Below are positions 47,701 to 55,944 of a stretch of DNA of 64,000 nt, in pieces. This DNA is from Blastococcus sp. CCUG 61487 (GTDB lineage Bacteria; Actinomycetota; Actinomycetes; Mycobacteriales; Geodermatophilaceae), in assembly GCF_005222955.1 (NCBI RefSeq), contig NZ_LWUA01000278.1:1-64000 (forward strand), written 5' to 3'. A program made the translations under genes and the position numbers. Below the pieces are notes generated by a model, which had not been told where the DNA came from, searched no databases, and worked only from the letters and a program-made list of their open reading frames with translations. Positions within the stretch are counted from its first letter, which is position 1. Every line of letters begins with the position of its first letter.

Positions 47701-49429
47701 CGGCCGGTTCGGCGTCACCAGCGAGTACCTGGTCAACGCCGACGACATCCAGATCAAGATGGCCCAGGGCGCCAAGCCCGGCGAGGGCGGCCAGCTGCCC
47801 GGCGGCAAGGTCTACCCGTGGGTGGCCCGCACCCGGCACTCGACGCCGGGGGTGGGGCTGATCAGCCCGCCGCCGCACCACGACATCTACTCGATCGAGG
47901 ACCTCAAGCAGCTCATCCACGACCTGAAGAACGCCAACGACCAGGCGCGGATCAACGTCAAGCTGGTCGCCGAGGTCGGGGTCGGGACCGTCGCGGCGGG
48001 GGTCAGCAAGGCCCACGCCGACCTGGTGCTCATCTCCGGCCACGACGGCGGGACGGGTGCCGCCCCGCTGACCTCGCTCAAGCACGCCGGCTCCCCGTGG
48101 GAGCTGGGCCTGGCGGAGACCCAGCAGACGCTGCTGGCCAACGGGCTGCGGGACCGCATCGTGGTGCAGGCCGACGGGCAGATGAAGACCGGGCGGGACG
48201 TGATCGTCGCGGCGCTGCTGGGTGCGGAGGAGTTCGGCTTCGCCACCGCCCCGCTGGTCGTCTCCGGCTGCGTGATGATGCGGGTCTGCCACCTCGACAC
48301 CTGCCCGGTCGGCGTCGCGACGCAGAATCCCGAGCTGCGCAAGCGGTTCACCGGCCGGCCCGAGTTCGTCGTCACCTTCTTCGAGTTCCTCGCCCAGCAG
48401 GTGCGCGAGTACCTGGCCGAGCTCGGGTTCCGGTCGCTGGACGAGGCGGTCGGCCACGCGGAGCTGCTGGACACCCGGCCCGCGGTCCACCACTGGAAGG
48501 CCGCCGGACTCGACCTCGCCCCGCTGCTGGTCGTGCCCGAGCTGCCCGAGGGGACGCCGCGGCGCAAGGTGCGCGACCAGGACCACGGTCTCGACGTCGC
48601 GCTGGACCAGACCCTGATCCAGCTGTGCGAGGGGGCGCTGCTCGACGCGCAGCCGGTCACCCTCGAGCTGCCGGTGCGCAACGTCAACCGCACCGTCGGC
48701 ACGATGCTCGGCTCGATGGTCACCCGCCGCTTCGGCGGCGAGGGGCTGCCCGACGGGACGATCGACCTCACCTTCGGTGGCTCGGCCGGCCAGTCCTTCG
48801 GCGCGTTCGTGCCGCGGGGGATCACCATGCGGCTCTACGGCGACGCGAACGACTACGTCGGCAAGGGGCTGTCCGGTGGCCGCATCATCGTGCGGCCCTC
48901 GCGCGAGGCGACCTTCGCCGCGGAGGACAACGTGGTCGCGGGCAACGTCATCGGCTACGGCGCGACCGGCGGGGAGATCTTCCTGCGCGGCCGGGTGGGC
49001 GAGCGGTTCTGCGTCCGCAACTCCGGGGCGCTCGCCGTCGTCGAGGGCGTGGGCGACCACGCGCTGGAGTACATGACCGGTGGCCGCGCGGTGATCCTGG
49101 GCCCGACGGGTCGCAACATCGCGGCCGGCATGTCCGGGGGCATCGCCTACGTGCTGGACCTGGCCCGGCACCGGGTCAACCCGGAGATGGTCGACGTCGA
49201 ACCGCTGGACGGCGAGCAGTCCCAGTGGCTGCGGGACGTGCTGGTGCGCTACGCCGGGGAGACCGAGTCGCCCGTGGCGCACGCGCTGCTGGCCGACTGG
49301 GGCCGCTGGTCGGAGCAGTTCAGCGTGATCATGCCGAGGGACTACCGCCGGGCCATGGACGCGGTGCGCATGGCCGAGGCCAACGGGACCGACGTCGACC
49401 TGGCAGTGATGGAGGCAGCGCGTGGCTGA
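44759..49429 (+). CDS. gltB: Glutamate synthase large subunit
   Basis: GltB makes two glutamates from glutamine and 2-oxoglutarate. The 1556-residue precursor has a 39-residue propeptide before the catalytic Cys40 (KDACGVAF), the N-terminal nucleophile of the glutaminase domain. The central and FMN-binding domains follow, with GEGGEDP and [13 protein letters not shown]. The [3Fe-4S] cysteines are in [15 protein letters not shown], and the C-terminal GXGXG beta-helix is rich in GG-turns. It overlaps gltD by 8 bp, giving the NADPH-type holoenzyme. Confidence 0.97.
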   Translation: MSQPPATTAVPTSALPAAVPFSALPAPTGLYDPANDKDACGVAFVADARGRRSRDIVAKGLTALHNLDHRGAAGAEPNSGDGAGILTQVPDALLRGSVEFELPPAGEYSVGIAFLPTDEAERAARVADVARLAAEEGLTVLGWRDVPIDPDGADLGPTARAVMPHFAQLFVAETMGARADGSAFGGNVTCHGVTRLERRSFVLRKRAERAAVDAGSSLYIASLSSRTITYKGMLTTDQLPLFFPDLRDERYESALALVHSRFSTNTFPSWPLAHPFRFIAHNGEINTIKGNRNRMRAREAKLATELFDGPAGPASELGLERIFPVTASDFSDSATFDEVLELLHLSGRSLPHAVLMMIPEAWENHDEMDPARRAFYRFHASIMEPWDGPAAVCFTDGTLIGAVLDRNGLRPGRWWHTKDDLVVLASEVGVLDIPAADVVAKGRLQPGRMFLVDTASGRIVSDEEVKGALAAEHPYDDWLHAGLVQLPSLPERRRARPSHESVVRRQTMFGYTEEELRVLVQPMAASGAEPIGSMGTDTPIAALSDRSRLLYDYFGQLFAQVTNPPLDAIREELVTSLGRTFGPEQNLLKATPASARQVYLPFPVIDNDELAKILHIDDDGDLPGYAAVRITGHFDVTGGGPALAQAVEELRTKVSKAIAAGARIIVLSDRDSDEQRAPIPSLLMTAAVHHHLVREKTRMEVGLVVESGDCREVHHVALLLGYGAAAVNPYLAFESIEDLIRDGQLTGVEPAQAVRNMVKALGKGVLKVMSKMGISTVGSYTMAQIFEAVGLSKELVDEYFTGTSCPIDGVGIDVLAEEVAIRHRRAYPENPTETAHRRLEVGGEYQWRREGEVHLFNPETVFLLQHATRSRQYEVFQKYTDTVDRLSEEAGTLRGLFGLRTGVRPPVPLDEVEPVSEIVKRFQTGAMSYGSISQESHETLAIAMNRLGGKSNTGEGGEDPDRFTRDPNGDLRRSAIKQVASGRFGVTSEYLVNADDIQIKMAQGAKPGEGGQLPGGKVYPWVARTRHSTPGVGLISPPPHHDIYSIEDLKQLIHDLKNANDQARINVKLVAEVGVGTVAAGVSKAHADLVLISGHDGGTGAAPLTSLKHAGSPWELGLAETQQTLLANGLRDRIVVQADGQMKTGRDVIVAALLGAEEFGFATAPLVVSGCVMMRVCHLDTCPVGVATQNPELRKRFTGRPEFVVTFFEFLAQQVREYLAELGFRSLDEAVGHAELLDTRPAVHHWKAAGLDLAPLLVVPELPEGTPRRKVRDQDHGLDVALDQTLIQLCEGALLDAQPVTLELPVRNVNRTVGTMLGSMVTRRFGGEGLPDGTIDLTFGGSAGQSFGAFVPRGITMRLYGDANDYVGKGLSGGRIIVRPSREATFAAEDNVVAGNVIGYGATGGEIFLRGRVGERFCVRNSGALAVVEGVGDHALEYMTGGRAVILGPTGRNIAAGMSGGIAYVLDLARHRVNPEMVDVEPLDGEQSQWLRDVLVRYAGETESPVAHALLADWGRWSEQFSVIMPRDYRRAMDAVRMAEANGTDVDLAVMEAARG

Positions 49430-50924
49430 CACGACGGGATTCCTGAAGTTCGAGCGGGAGCTCCCGCCGCGGCGGCCCGTGGAGGTCCGCATCCGGGACT
49501 GGAAGGACGTCTACTCGGCGCGCCAGAACGGCGAGGATCCGCTGTTCCCGACCGCCGAGGTGCGCAAGCAGGCGGCGCGCTGCATGGACTGCGGCATCCC
49601 CTTCTGCCACCACGCGTGCCCCGTGGCCAACCTGATCCCCGAGTGGAACGACCTGGCCCGGCGGGACGACTGGCACGACGCGATCGAGCGGCTGCACGCG
49701 ACCAACAACTTCCCCGAGTTCACCGGGAAGCTGTGCCCGGCGCCGTGCGAGGGCTCCTGCGTGCTCAACCTGCAGGAGTCGCCGGTCACCATCAAGCAGA
49801 TCGAGTGGGAGATCATCGACCGCGCCTGGGACGAGGGCTGGGTCGCCCCGCTCGCGCCCACCGAGCGCACCGGCAAGTCGGTCGCCGTCGTCGGGTCGGG
49901 CCCCGCCGGCCTGGCCGCCGCCCAGCAGCTGACCCGTGCCGGTCACGACGTGACCGTCTTCGAGCGCGCGGACCGCATCGGCGGGCTGCTGCGGTACGGC
50001 ATCCCCGAGTTCAAGATGGAGAAGGCCGTCCTCGACCGGCGGCTGGACCAGATGCGCGCCGAGGGCACCCGGTTCGTCACTGGCGTCGAGGTGGGCGGCA
50101 GCGCCGAGGCCGACCTGTCGGTCGAGCAGCTGCGAGGCGACTTCGACGCCGTGGTGCTCGCCGGCGGGGCGACGGTCGGCCGCGACCTGCCGGCCCCCGG
50201 CCGCGAGCTGGCCGGCATCCACCTGGCCATGGAGTACCTGTCCTACGGCAACCTGCAGGCGCTGGGCGAGCTCGACGAGCCGCCGATCGACGCGGCCGGC
50301 AAGCACGTCGTGATCATCGGCGGCGGCGACACCGGTGCCGACTGCCTCGGCACCGCGCACCGCCAGGGGGCGGCGTCGGTGACCCAGCTGGAGATCATGC
50401 CGGCCCCGCCGGACAGCCGGGACCACGGCAGCAACCCGTGGCCGACCTATCCGCTGATCATGCGGGTCTCCAGCGCCCACGAGGAGGGCGGCGAGCGGCT
50501 GTACTCGGTGAACACCGAGCGGTTCCTCGGTCATGAGGAGGGCCCCGCCCGCGGCACCGTGCGCGCCCTGCTGCTGCACGAGGTCGAGCGCGTCGACGGC
50601 CGGTTCCAGAAGGTCGAGGGCACCGAGCGCGAGCTCCCGGCGGATCTCGTCTTCCTGGCGATGGGCTTCACCGGTGCCCAGCGCGAGGGCTGCGTCGACG
50701 GGCTCGGGGTCGCGGTCGACGACCGCGGCAACGTCGTCCGGGACGGCGAGTTCATGTCCACCGTGCCCGGGGTCTTCGTGGCCGGGGACATGGGCCGGGG
50801 GCAGTCGCTCATCGTGTGGGCGATCGCGGAGGGCCGGGCGGCCGCCGCGGCCGTCGACACCTGGCTCACCGGCAGCTCGATGCTGCCCCGCCCCGTCACG
50901 CCCACGGCCGTGGCTCTCCGTTAA
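49422..50924 (+). CDS. gltD: Glutamate synthase small subunit
   Basis: GltD passes electrons from NADPH through FAD and [4Fe-4S] clusters to GltB. The 500-residue protein has N-terminal cluster cysteines in [19 protein letters not shown] and [12 protein letters not shown]. It continues with the FAD fold [17 protein letters not shown], the NADPH fold [16 protein letters not shown] and a closing [16 protein letters not shown]. The GTG start overlaps gltB. No terminator hairpin is obvious before pyk. Confidence 0.97.
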   Translation: MADTTGFLKFERELPPRRPVEVRIRDWKDVYSARQNGEDPLFPTAEVRKQAARCMDCGIPFCHHACPVANLIPEWNDLARRDDWHDAIERLHATNNFPEFTGKLCPAPCEGSCVLNLQESPVTIKQIEWEIIDRAWDEGWVAPLAPTERTGKSVAVVGSGPAGLAAAQQLTRAGHDVTVFERADRIGGLLRYGIPEFKMEKAVLDRRLDQMRAEGTRFVTGVEVGGSAEADLSVEQLRGDFDAVVLAGGATVGRDLPAPGRELAGIHLAMEYLSYGNLQALGELDEPPIDAAGKHVVIIGGGDTGADCLGTAHRQGAASVTQLEIMPAPPDSRDHGSNPWPTYPLIMRVSSAHEEGGERLYSVNTERFLGHEEGPARGTVRALLLHEVERVDGRFQKVEGTERELPADLVFLAMGFTGAQREGCVDGLGVAVDDRGNVVRDGEFMSTVPGVFVAGDMGRGQSLIVWAIAEGRAAAAAVDTWLTGSSMLPRPVTPTAVALR

Positions 50925-50957
50925 CCGCCCCGCCCTGCTCCCGTCCCCGACCACCAC

Positions 50958-50963
50958 TAGCTT
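50958..50963 (+). promoter_or_regulatory. -10 box TAGCTT for pyk, leaderless spacing
   Basis: TAGCTT ends 6 nt before ATG 50970. A GGAG inside the spacer is too close to act as a normal Shine-Dalgarno. Confidence 0.45.
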
Positions 50964-50969
50964 GGAGCC

Positions 50970-52385
50970 ATGTCCCGCCGCGCCAAGATCGTCTGCACCC
51001 TGGGTCCGGCCACCGCGTCCGCCGAGCAGGTGATCGCGCTCGTCGAGTCGGGCATGGACGTCGCCCGGCTGAACTTCAGCCACGGCGCGCACGCCGACCA
51101 CGCCGCTGCCTACCGCCTGGTGCGGGAGGCCTCCGACCGCACCGGCCACGCCGTGGCCGTCCTCGCCGACCTCCAGGGTCCGAAGATCCGGCTCGGCACC
51201 TTCGCCGACGGCCAGGTGGAGTGGCCGACCGGCAGCCAGGTCGTCATCACCGTCGACGACGTCGAGGGCACCGCCACCCGCGTGTCGACGACGTACAAGG
51301 ACCTGGTCAACGACGTCTCGGTCGGCGATCGGCTGCTCGTCGACGACGGCAACCTGGCGCTGACCGTGCTCTCGGTGGAGGGGCCCGACGTCACCTGCCT
51401 GGTGGTGGAGGGCGGCCCGGTCTCCAACAACAAGGGCCTCTCGCTGCCCGGCGTCGCGGTGAGCGTCCCCGCGCTGTCGGACAAGGACGCCGACGACCTC
51501 CGGTTCGCGCTGAACCTCGGCGTGGACTTCATCGCCCTGTCGTTCGTCCGATCGCCGGACGACGTGGAGCTGGTGCGGCGCATCATGCGCCAGGAGGGCA
51601 TCGAGGTGCCCGTCATCGCCAAGCTCGAGAAGCCCGAGGCCGTCGAGCGGCTGGACGAGATCGTCGAGGCGTTCGAGGGGCTCATGGTGGCCCGCGGCGA
51701 CCTGGGCGTGGAGCTCCCGCTGGAGCAGGTGCCGCTGGTGCAGAAGCGGGCGATCCAGTCGGCGCGCGAGCGCAACAAGCCGGTCATCGTCGCCACCCAG
51801 ATGCTCGAGTCGATGATCACCAACTCGCGGCCGACCCGTGCCGAGGCCTCCGACGTCGCCAACGCGGTGCTCGACGGCGCGGACGCGGTGATGCTGTCGG
51901 GGGAGACCTCCGTGGGCGCCTACCCGATCGCCGCCGTCCGCACGATGGACCGGATCATCGACGCGGTGGAGGTCGACCACGCGCCCGTGCCGGAGGTCGC
52001 CCGCCGCTCGCGCTCGCGGTCCGGCGCGATCGTCCGCGCCGCCCGCGACGTCGGGGAGGCGCTCGACGTCAAGGCGCTGTGCACCTTCACGCAGACCGGC
52101 GAGACGACCCGTCGGCTCTCCGCGCTGCACCCCCGGCAGCCGCTGCTCGCGTTCACCGTGGACGCCCGGGTGCGCAGCCAGCTGGCGCTGTCGTGGGGGG
52201 TCGAGACGTTCCTCGTCCCGCAGGTCGAGCACACCGACGACATGATCGCCCAGGTGGACTTCTCGCTGCTCTCGATCGGCCGGCTGCAGGTGGGCGACCG
52301 CGTGGTGGTCGTGGCCGGCAGCCCGCCGAACACCGTCGGATCGACCAACCTGATCCGCGTGCACGAGGTCGGTACCGACTCGTGA
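50970..52385 (+). CDS. pyk: Pyruvate kinase
   Basis: This enzyme converts PEP and ADP to pyruvate and ATP. The 471-residue protein starts with RRAKIVCTLGPAT and has the substrate Lys region VIAKLEKPEAVE. The metal and substrate site is in MVARGDLGVELPLE and MLESMI; the B-domain lies between about residues 70 and 165. The C-terminal allosteric domain is complete. Its GTGA overlap with the thioesterase gene suggests they are cotranscribed. Confidence 0.97.
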   Translation: MSRRAKIVCTLGPATASAEQVIALVESGMDVARLNFSHGAHADHAAAYRLVREASDRTGHAVAVLADLQGPKIRLGTFADGQVEWPTGSQVVITVDDVEGTATRVSTTYKDLVNDVSVGDRLLVDDGNLALTVLSVEGPDVTCLVVEGGPVSNNKGLSLPGVAVSVPALSDKDADDLRFALNLGVDFIALSFVRSPDDVELVRRIMRQEGIEVPVIAKLEKPEAVERLDEIVEAFEGLMVARGDLGVELPLEQVPLVQKRAIQSARERNKPVIVATQMLESMITNSRPTRAEASDVANAVLDGADAVMLSGETSVGAYPIAAVRTMDRIIDAVEVDHAPVPEVARRSRSRSGAIVRAARDVGEALDVKALCTFTQTGETTRRLSALHPRQPLLAFTVDARVRSQLALSWGVETFLVPQVEHTDDMIAQVDFSLLSIGRLQVGDRVVVVAGSPPNTVGSTNLIRVHEVGTDS

Positions 52386-53257
52386 GCGAGGAGACCGTGC
52401 CGACGTCGCAGGCCGCCGCGCTCATGGCCGTCCTGGCGCTGGAGGAGCGCGAGCCCGACGTCTTCGTCGGCCAGACGCCGCGCACCAGGATGCAGCGCAT
52501 CTTCGGCGGGCAGGTGGCCGGGCAGGCGCTCATGGCGGCGACCCGCACCCTGCCGGAGGGGCGTGCGGTGCACTCGCTGCACTCCTACTTCCTGCGCCCG
52601 GGTGATCCGAACGAGGAGATCCGCTACGCCGTCGAGCGGATGCGCGACGGCCGGACCTTCAGCACCCGCCGGGTGGTCGCCTGGCAGCGCCGGGCCGACA
52701 AGGACGCCGCGATCTTCGTGCTCACCGCGGACGCGTCGGCGGGGGAGGCCGCGGTGGCCGAGCACTCCCTGCCGATGCCCGACGTGCCGGATCCCGAGAG
52801 CCTGCCGTCGTTCATGGACCTGATGGCCGCCCGCGGCGAGACGCGGGTGTCCCGCAGCCTGGGCGAGGCGGTGGAGCAGCGGCTGCTCGAGCACCCGTGG
52901 GACCGGCCGCCGAAGACCTACCCCAACACGAAGTCCTGGGCGTGGATGCGGGTGTCCGGGCAGCTGCCCGACGACCAGCCCGTGCACGCGGCTGCGCTGA
53001 CGTTCGCCAGCGACCTCAGCCTGCTCGGTGCGGGCACCGCCCGCCTCGGCGGCGGCTGGGGCAAGACGGCGGGCTCGAGCCTGGACCACGCGGTCTGGTT
53101 CCACCAGCCGGTGCGGGCCGACGAGTGGTTCCTCTACGAGACCGACAGCCCCGCGGCGTCGCACGGGCGGGCGCTGTGCTTCGGCCAGATCTGGGCGGCC
53201 GACGGCACCCACGTCGCCACGGTCACCCAGCAGGGCCTCATCCGCTCGCTCGAGTAG
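52382..53257 (+). CDS. tesB: Acyl-CoA thioesterase II
   Basis: This 291-residue double-hotdog thioesterase hydrolyses medium/long acyl-CoA. The N-terminal hotdog shows RIFGGQVAGQALMAA and VHSLHSYFLRPGD. The C-terminal hotdog contains the conserved Asp/Thr/Gln active-site region around SLDHAVWFHQP and a final VATVTQQGLIR. The start GTG overlaps the pyk stop; the same pyk-tesB neighbourhood is known in mycobacteria. It converges on the decarboxylase gene with an 18-nt gap. Confidence 0.94.
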   Translation: MSEETVPTSQAAALMAVLALEEREPDVFVGQTPRTRMQRIFGGQVAGQALMAATRTLPEGRAVHSLHSYFLRPGDPNEEIRYAVERMRDGRTFSTRRVVAWQRRADKDAAIFVLTADASAGEAAVAEHSLPMPDVPDPESLPSFMDLMAARGETRVSRSLGEAVEQRLLEHPWDRPPKTYPNTKSWAWMRVSGQLPDDQPVHAAALTFASDLSLLGAGTARLGGGWGKTAGSSLDHAVWFHQPVRADEWFLYETDSPAASHGRALCFGQIWAADGTHVATVTQQGLIRSLE

Positions 53258-53275
53258 GGCCCCCTCCGCAGCAGG

Positions 53276-54772
53276 TCACCTGCGGGCCGCCGCCTGCTCG
53301 GCGGCCCGGGTGGCGAAGTCGGCGGCCAGCCAGTCGTGGCCCTCGCACAGCAGCGCCCAGGCCCGCTCGACGTGCGTCCGCGTCGTCGTCGGTGAACCGA
53401 CGGCGATCCGCAGGACCGCGCGTCCGCCGACGGTGGTGTGGGTCAGGAAGACCTCGCCGCTGTCGTTGAGCCGCTCGAGCAGGGTCATGGTCGCGACGTC
53501 GGCGTCCACCTCGGCCGGCCAGCGGGGCGTGAGGCACACCAGCGACAAGGGGTGGGGCTGCAGGACGTCGAAGCGCTGGTCGGCCTCGGCCCAGCCGGCG
53601 AGCTCCTGGGCGAGCGCGACCGAGCTGCGGATGTGCGCGCGCAGCCCCTCGGCGCCGTACCAGCGCAGGACGAACCACAGCTTCAGCGCGCGGAACCGCC
53701 GGCCCAGCGGGATCTGCCAGTCGCGGAAGTCGACCACGGCGCCGGCGTCGGTGGCGGCGTTGCGCAGGTACTCGGGGAGGATCGCCAGCGCCCCGGTGAG
53801 CGCGGCCCGGTCGGCGACCCAGAACAGGGTGGCGTCGAAGCCGGTCAGCAGCCACTTGTGCGCGTCGGTGGTGTAGCTGTCGGCCCACTCGACGCCGGCC
53901 TGGAGCTCGCGCAGCTCGGGGACGAGCGCGCTGACGCCGGCGTAGGCCGCGTCCACGTGCAGCCAGGCGCCGTGCTCGCGGCAGATCGGGCCGAGCGCGG
54001 CCAGCGGGTCGACGGCCGTGGTGGACGTCGTCCCGACCGTCGCGCACACCAGCACCGGCGTGTAGCCGCGGGCCACGTCCCGCGCCATCCGGGCGGCCAG
54101 CGCGCCGGGATCCATCGCGAGGTCGCCGTCCACCTCGACGATGCGGACCGCGTCGCTGCCCAGGCCCGCGACGCGCACCGCCTTCTCCATGGAGGAGTGG
54201 GTCTCGGCGGAGACGTAGACGGTGGCCCGGTCGGGCTCGACACCGCAGCGGACGGTGCCGCCGCCGCTGGCGCGGTGCAGCGCGGCCAGGAGCGCGACCA
54301 GGTTGGCGCCGGAGCTGGAGTCCTGGACGACGCCGCCGCCGGAGCCGGTGGAGCGGAAGGACGCCGGCAGGCCGAGCAGTTCGGCGAACCAGTCCATGAC
54401 GTGCTGCTCGAGCTCGGTGGCCGCGGGGCTGGTCACCCAGGACATGCCCTGCACGCCGAGGCCGGCCGAGACGAGGTCGCCGAGGACGGAGGGGCCGGAG
54501 GTGTTGGCCGGGAAGTACCCGAAGAAGCCGGGGTGCTGCCAGTGGGTGAGCCCGGGGACCACGACGCGGTCGAGGTCGGCCAGCACGTCGCCGAAGGGCT
54601 CGCCCTGTTCCGGGGGAGCCGGCGGCAGGGCGGCGCGCACGTCACCGGGCGCTGCCGTCGACCGGACCGGGAAGGTGCCGATCCGCGACCAGTAGTCGGC
54701 GATCCAGTCGACGACCTCGTGGCCGTGCTGCCGGAACTGCTCGGGAGTCATGTGCGGAGCGGGCTCGGTCAC
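53276..54772 (-). CDS. PLP-dependent aromatic-L-amino-acid-type decarboxylase
   Basis: This 498-residue fold-type I enzyme of group II decarboxylases has the PLP lysine in SYTTDAHKWLLTGFD, cofactor contacts in WLHVDAAYAG and an N-terminal WQHPGFFGYFPANTS. These match AADC/tyrosine/tryptophan decarboxylases, but the exact amino acid cannot be read. GTG 54772 (VTEPAPHMTPEQF) is favoured over an in-frame extension to 54946 because TACGGT lies 6 nt before it and the extension is repeat-like. It stands alone on the minus strand. Confidence 0.9.
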   Translation of the reverse strand: MTEPAPHMTPEQFRQHGHEVVDWIADYWSRIGTFPVRSTAAPGDVRAALPPAPPEQGEPFGDVLADLDRVVVPGLTHWQHPGFFGYFPANTSGPSVLGDLVSAGLGVQGMSWVTSPAATELEQHVMDWFAELLGLPASFRSTGSGGGVVQDSSSGANLVALLAALHRASGGGTVRCGVEPDRATVYVSAETHSSMEKAVRVAGLGSDAVRIVEVDGDLAMDPGALAARMARDVARGYTPVLVCATVGTTSTTAVDPLAALGPICREHGAWLHVDAAYAGVSALVPELRELQAGVEWADSYTTDAHKWLLTGFDATLFWVADRAALTGALAILPEYLRNAATDAGAVVDFRDWQIPLGRRFRALKLWFVLRWYGAEGLRAHIRSSVALAQELAGWAEADQRFDVLQPHPLSLVCLTPRWPAEVDADVATMTLLERLNDSGEVFLTHTTVGGRAVLRIAVGSPTTTRTHVERAWALLCEGHDWLAADFATRAAEQAAARR

Positions 54773-54778
54773 CCCCTC

Positions 54779-54784
54779 ACCGTA
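54779..54784 (-). promoter_or_regulatory. -10 box TACGGT, leaderless spacing
   Basis: TACGGT on the minus strand ends 6 nt before GTG 54772. Confidence 0.5.
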
Positions 54785-54957
54785 TTGCCCGCGAGGAGCG
54801 GGGCCCGAAGGGTCCCCGACGAGCGAGGCGGCGCAAGACGAAGACGCCGGGACAGGAGCCGCTCCGCGAGACGGCGTGAGGAATGGGGCCCGGAGGGTCC
54901 CGTGACGATCGCCAGGGGTGGGCTCGACGCCAGTGGGGAACGGCACGTGGCCGCGGT
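54785..54957. repeat. Gene-free stretch with direct repeat and GAGCG words
   Basis: Two near-identical 17-mers, GGGGCCCGAAGGGTCCC (54800-54816) and GGGGCCCGGAGGGTCCC (54885-54901), lie 85 bp apart. Between and before them are GCGAGGAGCGG-type words like those at 36.9 and 42.6 kb. I see no gene in this stretch. Confidence 0.5.
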
Positions 54958-54976
54958 GCCGATCCGGAGGATCGGC
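54958..54976 (-). terminator. Hairpin downstream of the tRNA gene
   Basis: GCCGATCC and GGATCGGC pair perfectly around a 3-nt loop, 14 nt beyond the tRNA 3' end on the minus strand. Confidence 0.65.
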
Positions 54977-54989
54977 AAATCCAGCACAG

Positions 54990-55063
54990 TGCCCCCGGTG
55001 CGACTCGAACGCACACTGCGCGGGTTTTGAATCCGCTCCCTCTGCCGATTGGGGTACGGGGGC
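54990..55063 (-). tRNA. tRNA-Leu(CAA)-like, short variable arm
   Basis: On the minus strand a complete cloverleaf is present. It has a 7-bp acceptor (GCCCCCG/CGGGGGC), U8-A9, and a D arm with a 3-bp stem and GG. The anticodon stem GCGGA/CCCGC has an A-C mismatch at its loop end, and the loop TTCAAAA gives anticodon CAA (Leu, UUG). The variable loop GCAGT has only 5 nt. The T arm GTGCG-TTCGAGT-CGCAC and discriminator A complete it. CCA is not encoded. Normal bacterial tRNA-Leu has a long variable arm, so the class-I shape is odd. Confidence 0.8.
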
Positions 55064-55123
55064 GCGCCGGGGTGGCCGGCCGCCGCGTCAGCCTAGCCGG
55101 GGCCCTGTCGGGGACGACGTCGC

Positions 55124-55129
55124 TAGGCT
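55124..55129 (+). promoter_or_regulatory. -10 box TAGGCT for ANTAR regulator, leaderless spacing
   Basis: TAGGCT ends 6 nt before GTG 55136. Confidence 0.55.
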
Positions 55130-55135
55130 CGGCCG

Positions 55136-55759
55136 GTGAGCAGCGCGCCGGCCAGGGTCCTCATCGCCGAGGACGAAGCACTCATCCGCCTCGATCTGAA
55201 GGAGATGCTCGAGGAGGAGGGGTACGAGGTCGTCGCCGAGGTCGGGGACGGGCAGCAGGCGGTGGATCGGGCCCGTGAGCTGTCGCCGGACCTGGTCGTC
55301 CTCGACATCCAGATGCCGGTGCTGGACGGCCTGTCGGCCGCCGAGCAGATCGCCTCGGCCCGCATCGCCCCGGTGATCGTGCTCACCGCGTTCAGCCAGC
55401 GCGAGCTCGTGGAGCGGGCTCGGGACGCGGGTGCGATGGCCTACCTGGTCAAGCCGTTCTCGAAGACCGATCTGGTGCCGGCGATCGAGGTGGCCCGGGG
55501 CCGCTTCGCGGAGATGACGGCACTGGACGGCGAGGTCCGCACCCTGGAGGAGCGCCTGGCGGCACGCAAGGTGGTGGAGCAGGCGAAGGGGTTGCTCATG
55601 CAGCGTGCGGAGTGGAGCGAGGCCGACGCCTTCCGCGCCATCCAGCGCGCGGCGATGAACCAGCGCACGTCCATGCGGGCCGTGGCGGAGGCCCTGCTCG
55701 CCCCCGGCGCGTCGGCGGATCAGGTGCTCGGGAACGAGGGGCGTAGCCCGACCGGGTGA
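55136..55759 (+). CDS. pdtaR: ANTAR-domain response regulator (PdtaR-like)
   Basis: This 207-residue cytoplasmic regulator has an N-terminal receiver domain with acidic pocket IAEDEA, phosphoacceptor Asp in LVVLDIQMP and Lys in AYLVKPF. The C-terminal ANTAR RNA-binding domain (about 130-190) reads RKVVEQAKGLLMQR and later AMNQRTSMRAVAEALL. PdtaR in mycobacteria is phosphorylated by PdtaS and binds RNA hairpins to prevent termination. The kinase is not adjacent here. Divergent from the tRNA. Confidence 0.93.
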   Translation: MSSAPARVLIAEDEALIRLDLKEMLEEEGYEVVAEVGDGQQAVDRARELSPDLVVLDIQMPVLDGLSAAEQIASARIAPVIVLTAFSQRELVERARDAGAMAYLVKPFSKTDLVPAIEVARGRFAEMTALDGEVRTLEERLAARKVVEQAKGLLMQRAEWSEADAFRAIQRAAMNQRTSMRAVAEALLAPGASADQVLGNEGRSPTG

Positions 55760-55852
55760 CGAAAATGCGTGCAGGCGGTGCTCCTGGGGTGTCCCAGGTC
55801 ACGACCTCATCACGGTGAGTCCGACGCCGGGTCCAGGCGGGTGATCCGCGGC

Positions 55853-55858
55853 TAGGTT
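55853..55858 (+). promoter_or_regulatory. -10 box TAGGTT for the binding-protein gene
   Basis: TAGGTT lies 86 nt upstream of ATG 55945. The leader ends with AGGGAG (55932-55937), 7 nt before the start. The rest of the 185-bp gap after pdtaR shows nothing else I can name. Confidence 0.45.
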
Positions 55859-55944
55859 CGGCGCACCGATCGGGCGTCCGAGCGGCGGGATCCTCCTGTG
55901 GGCCCGCACGGCGACGTCCAGCAGCACACACAGGGAGTTCCTTG

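Noticed and set aside
44669-52364. Long minus-strand ORFs opposite gltB, gltD and pyk (about 700-1000 codons)
   Set aside because: These follow from GC-rich third positions of the real genes; they have no recognisable motif or ribosome site.
54990-55063. tRNA-Gln(TTG) on the plus strand
   Set aside because: The loop TTTTGAA looks like Gln on +, but the T-arm GTTCGAGTC, the D-arm GG and U8 only occur on the minus strand.
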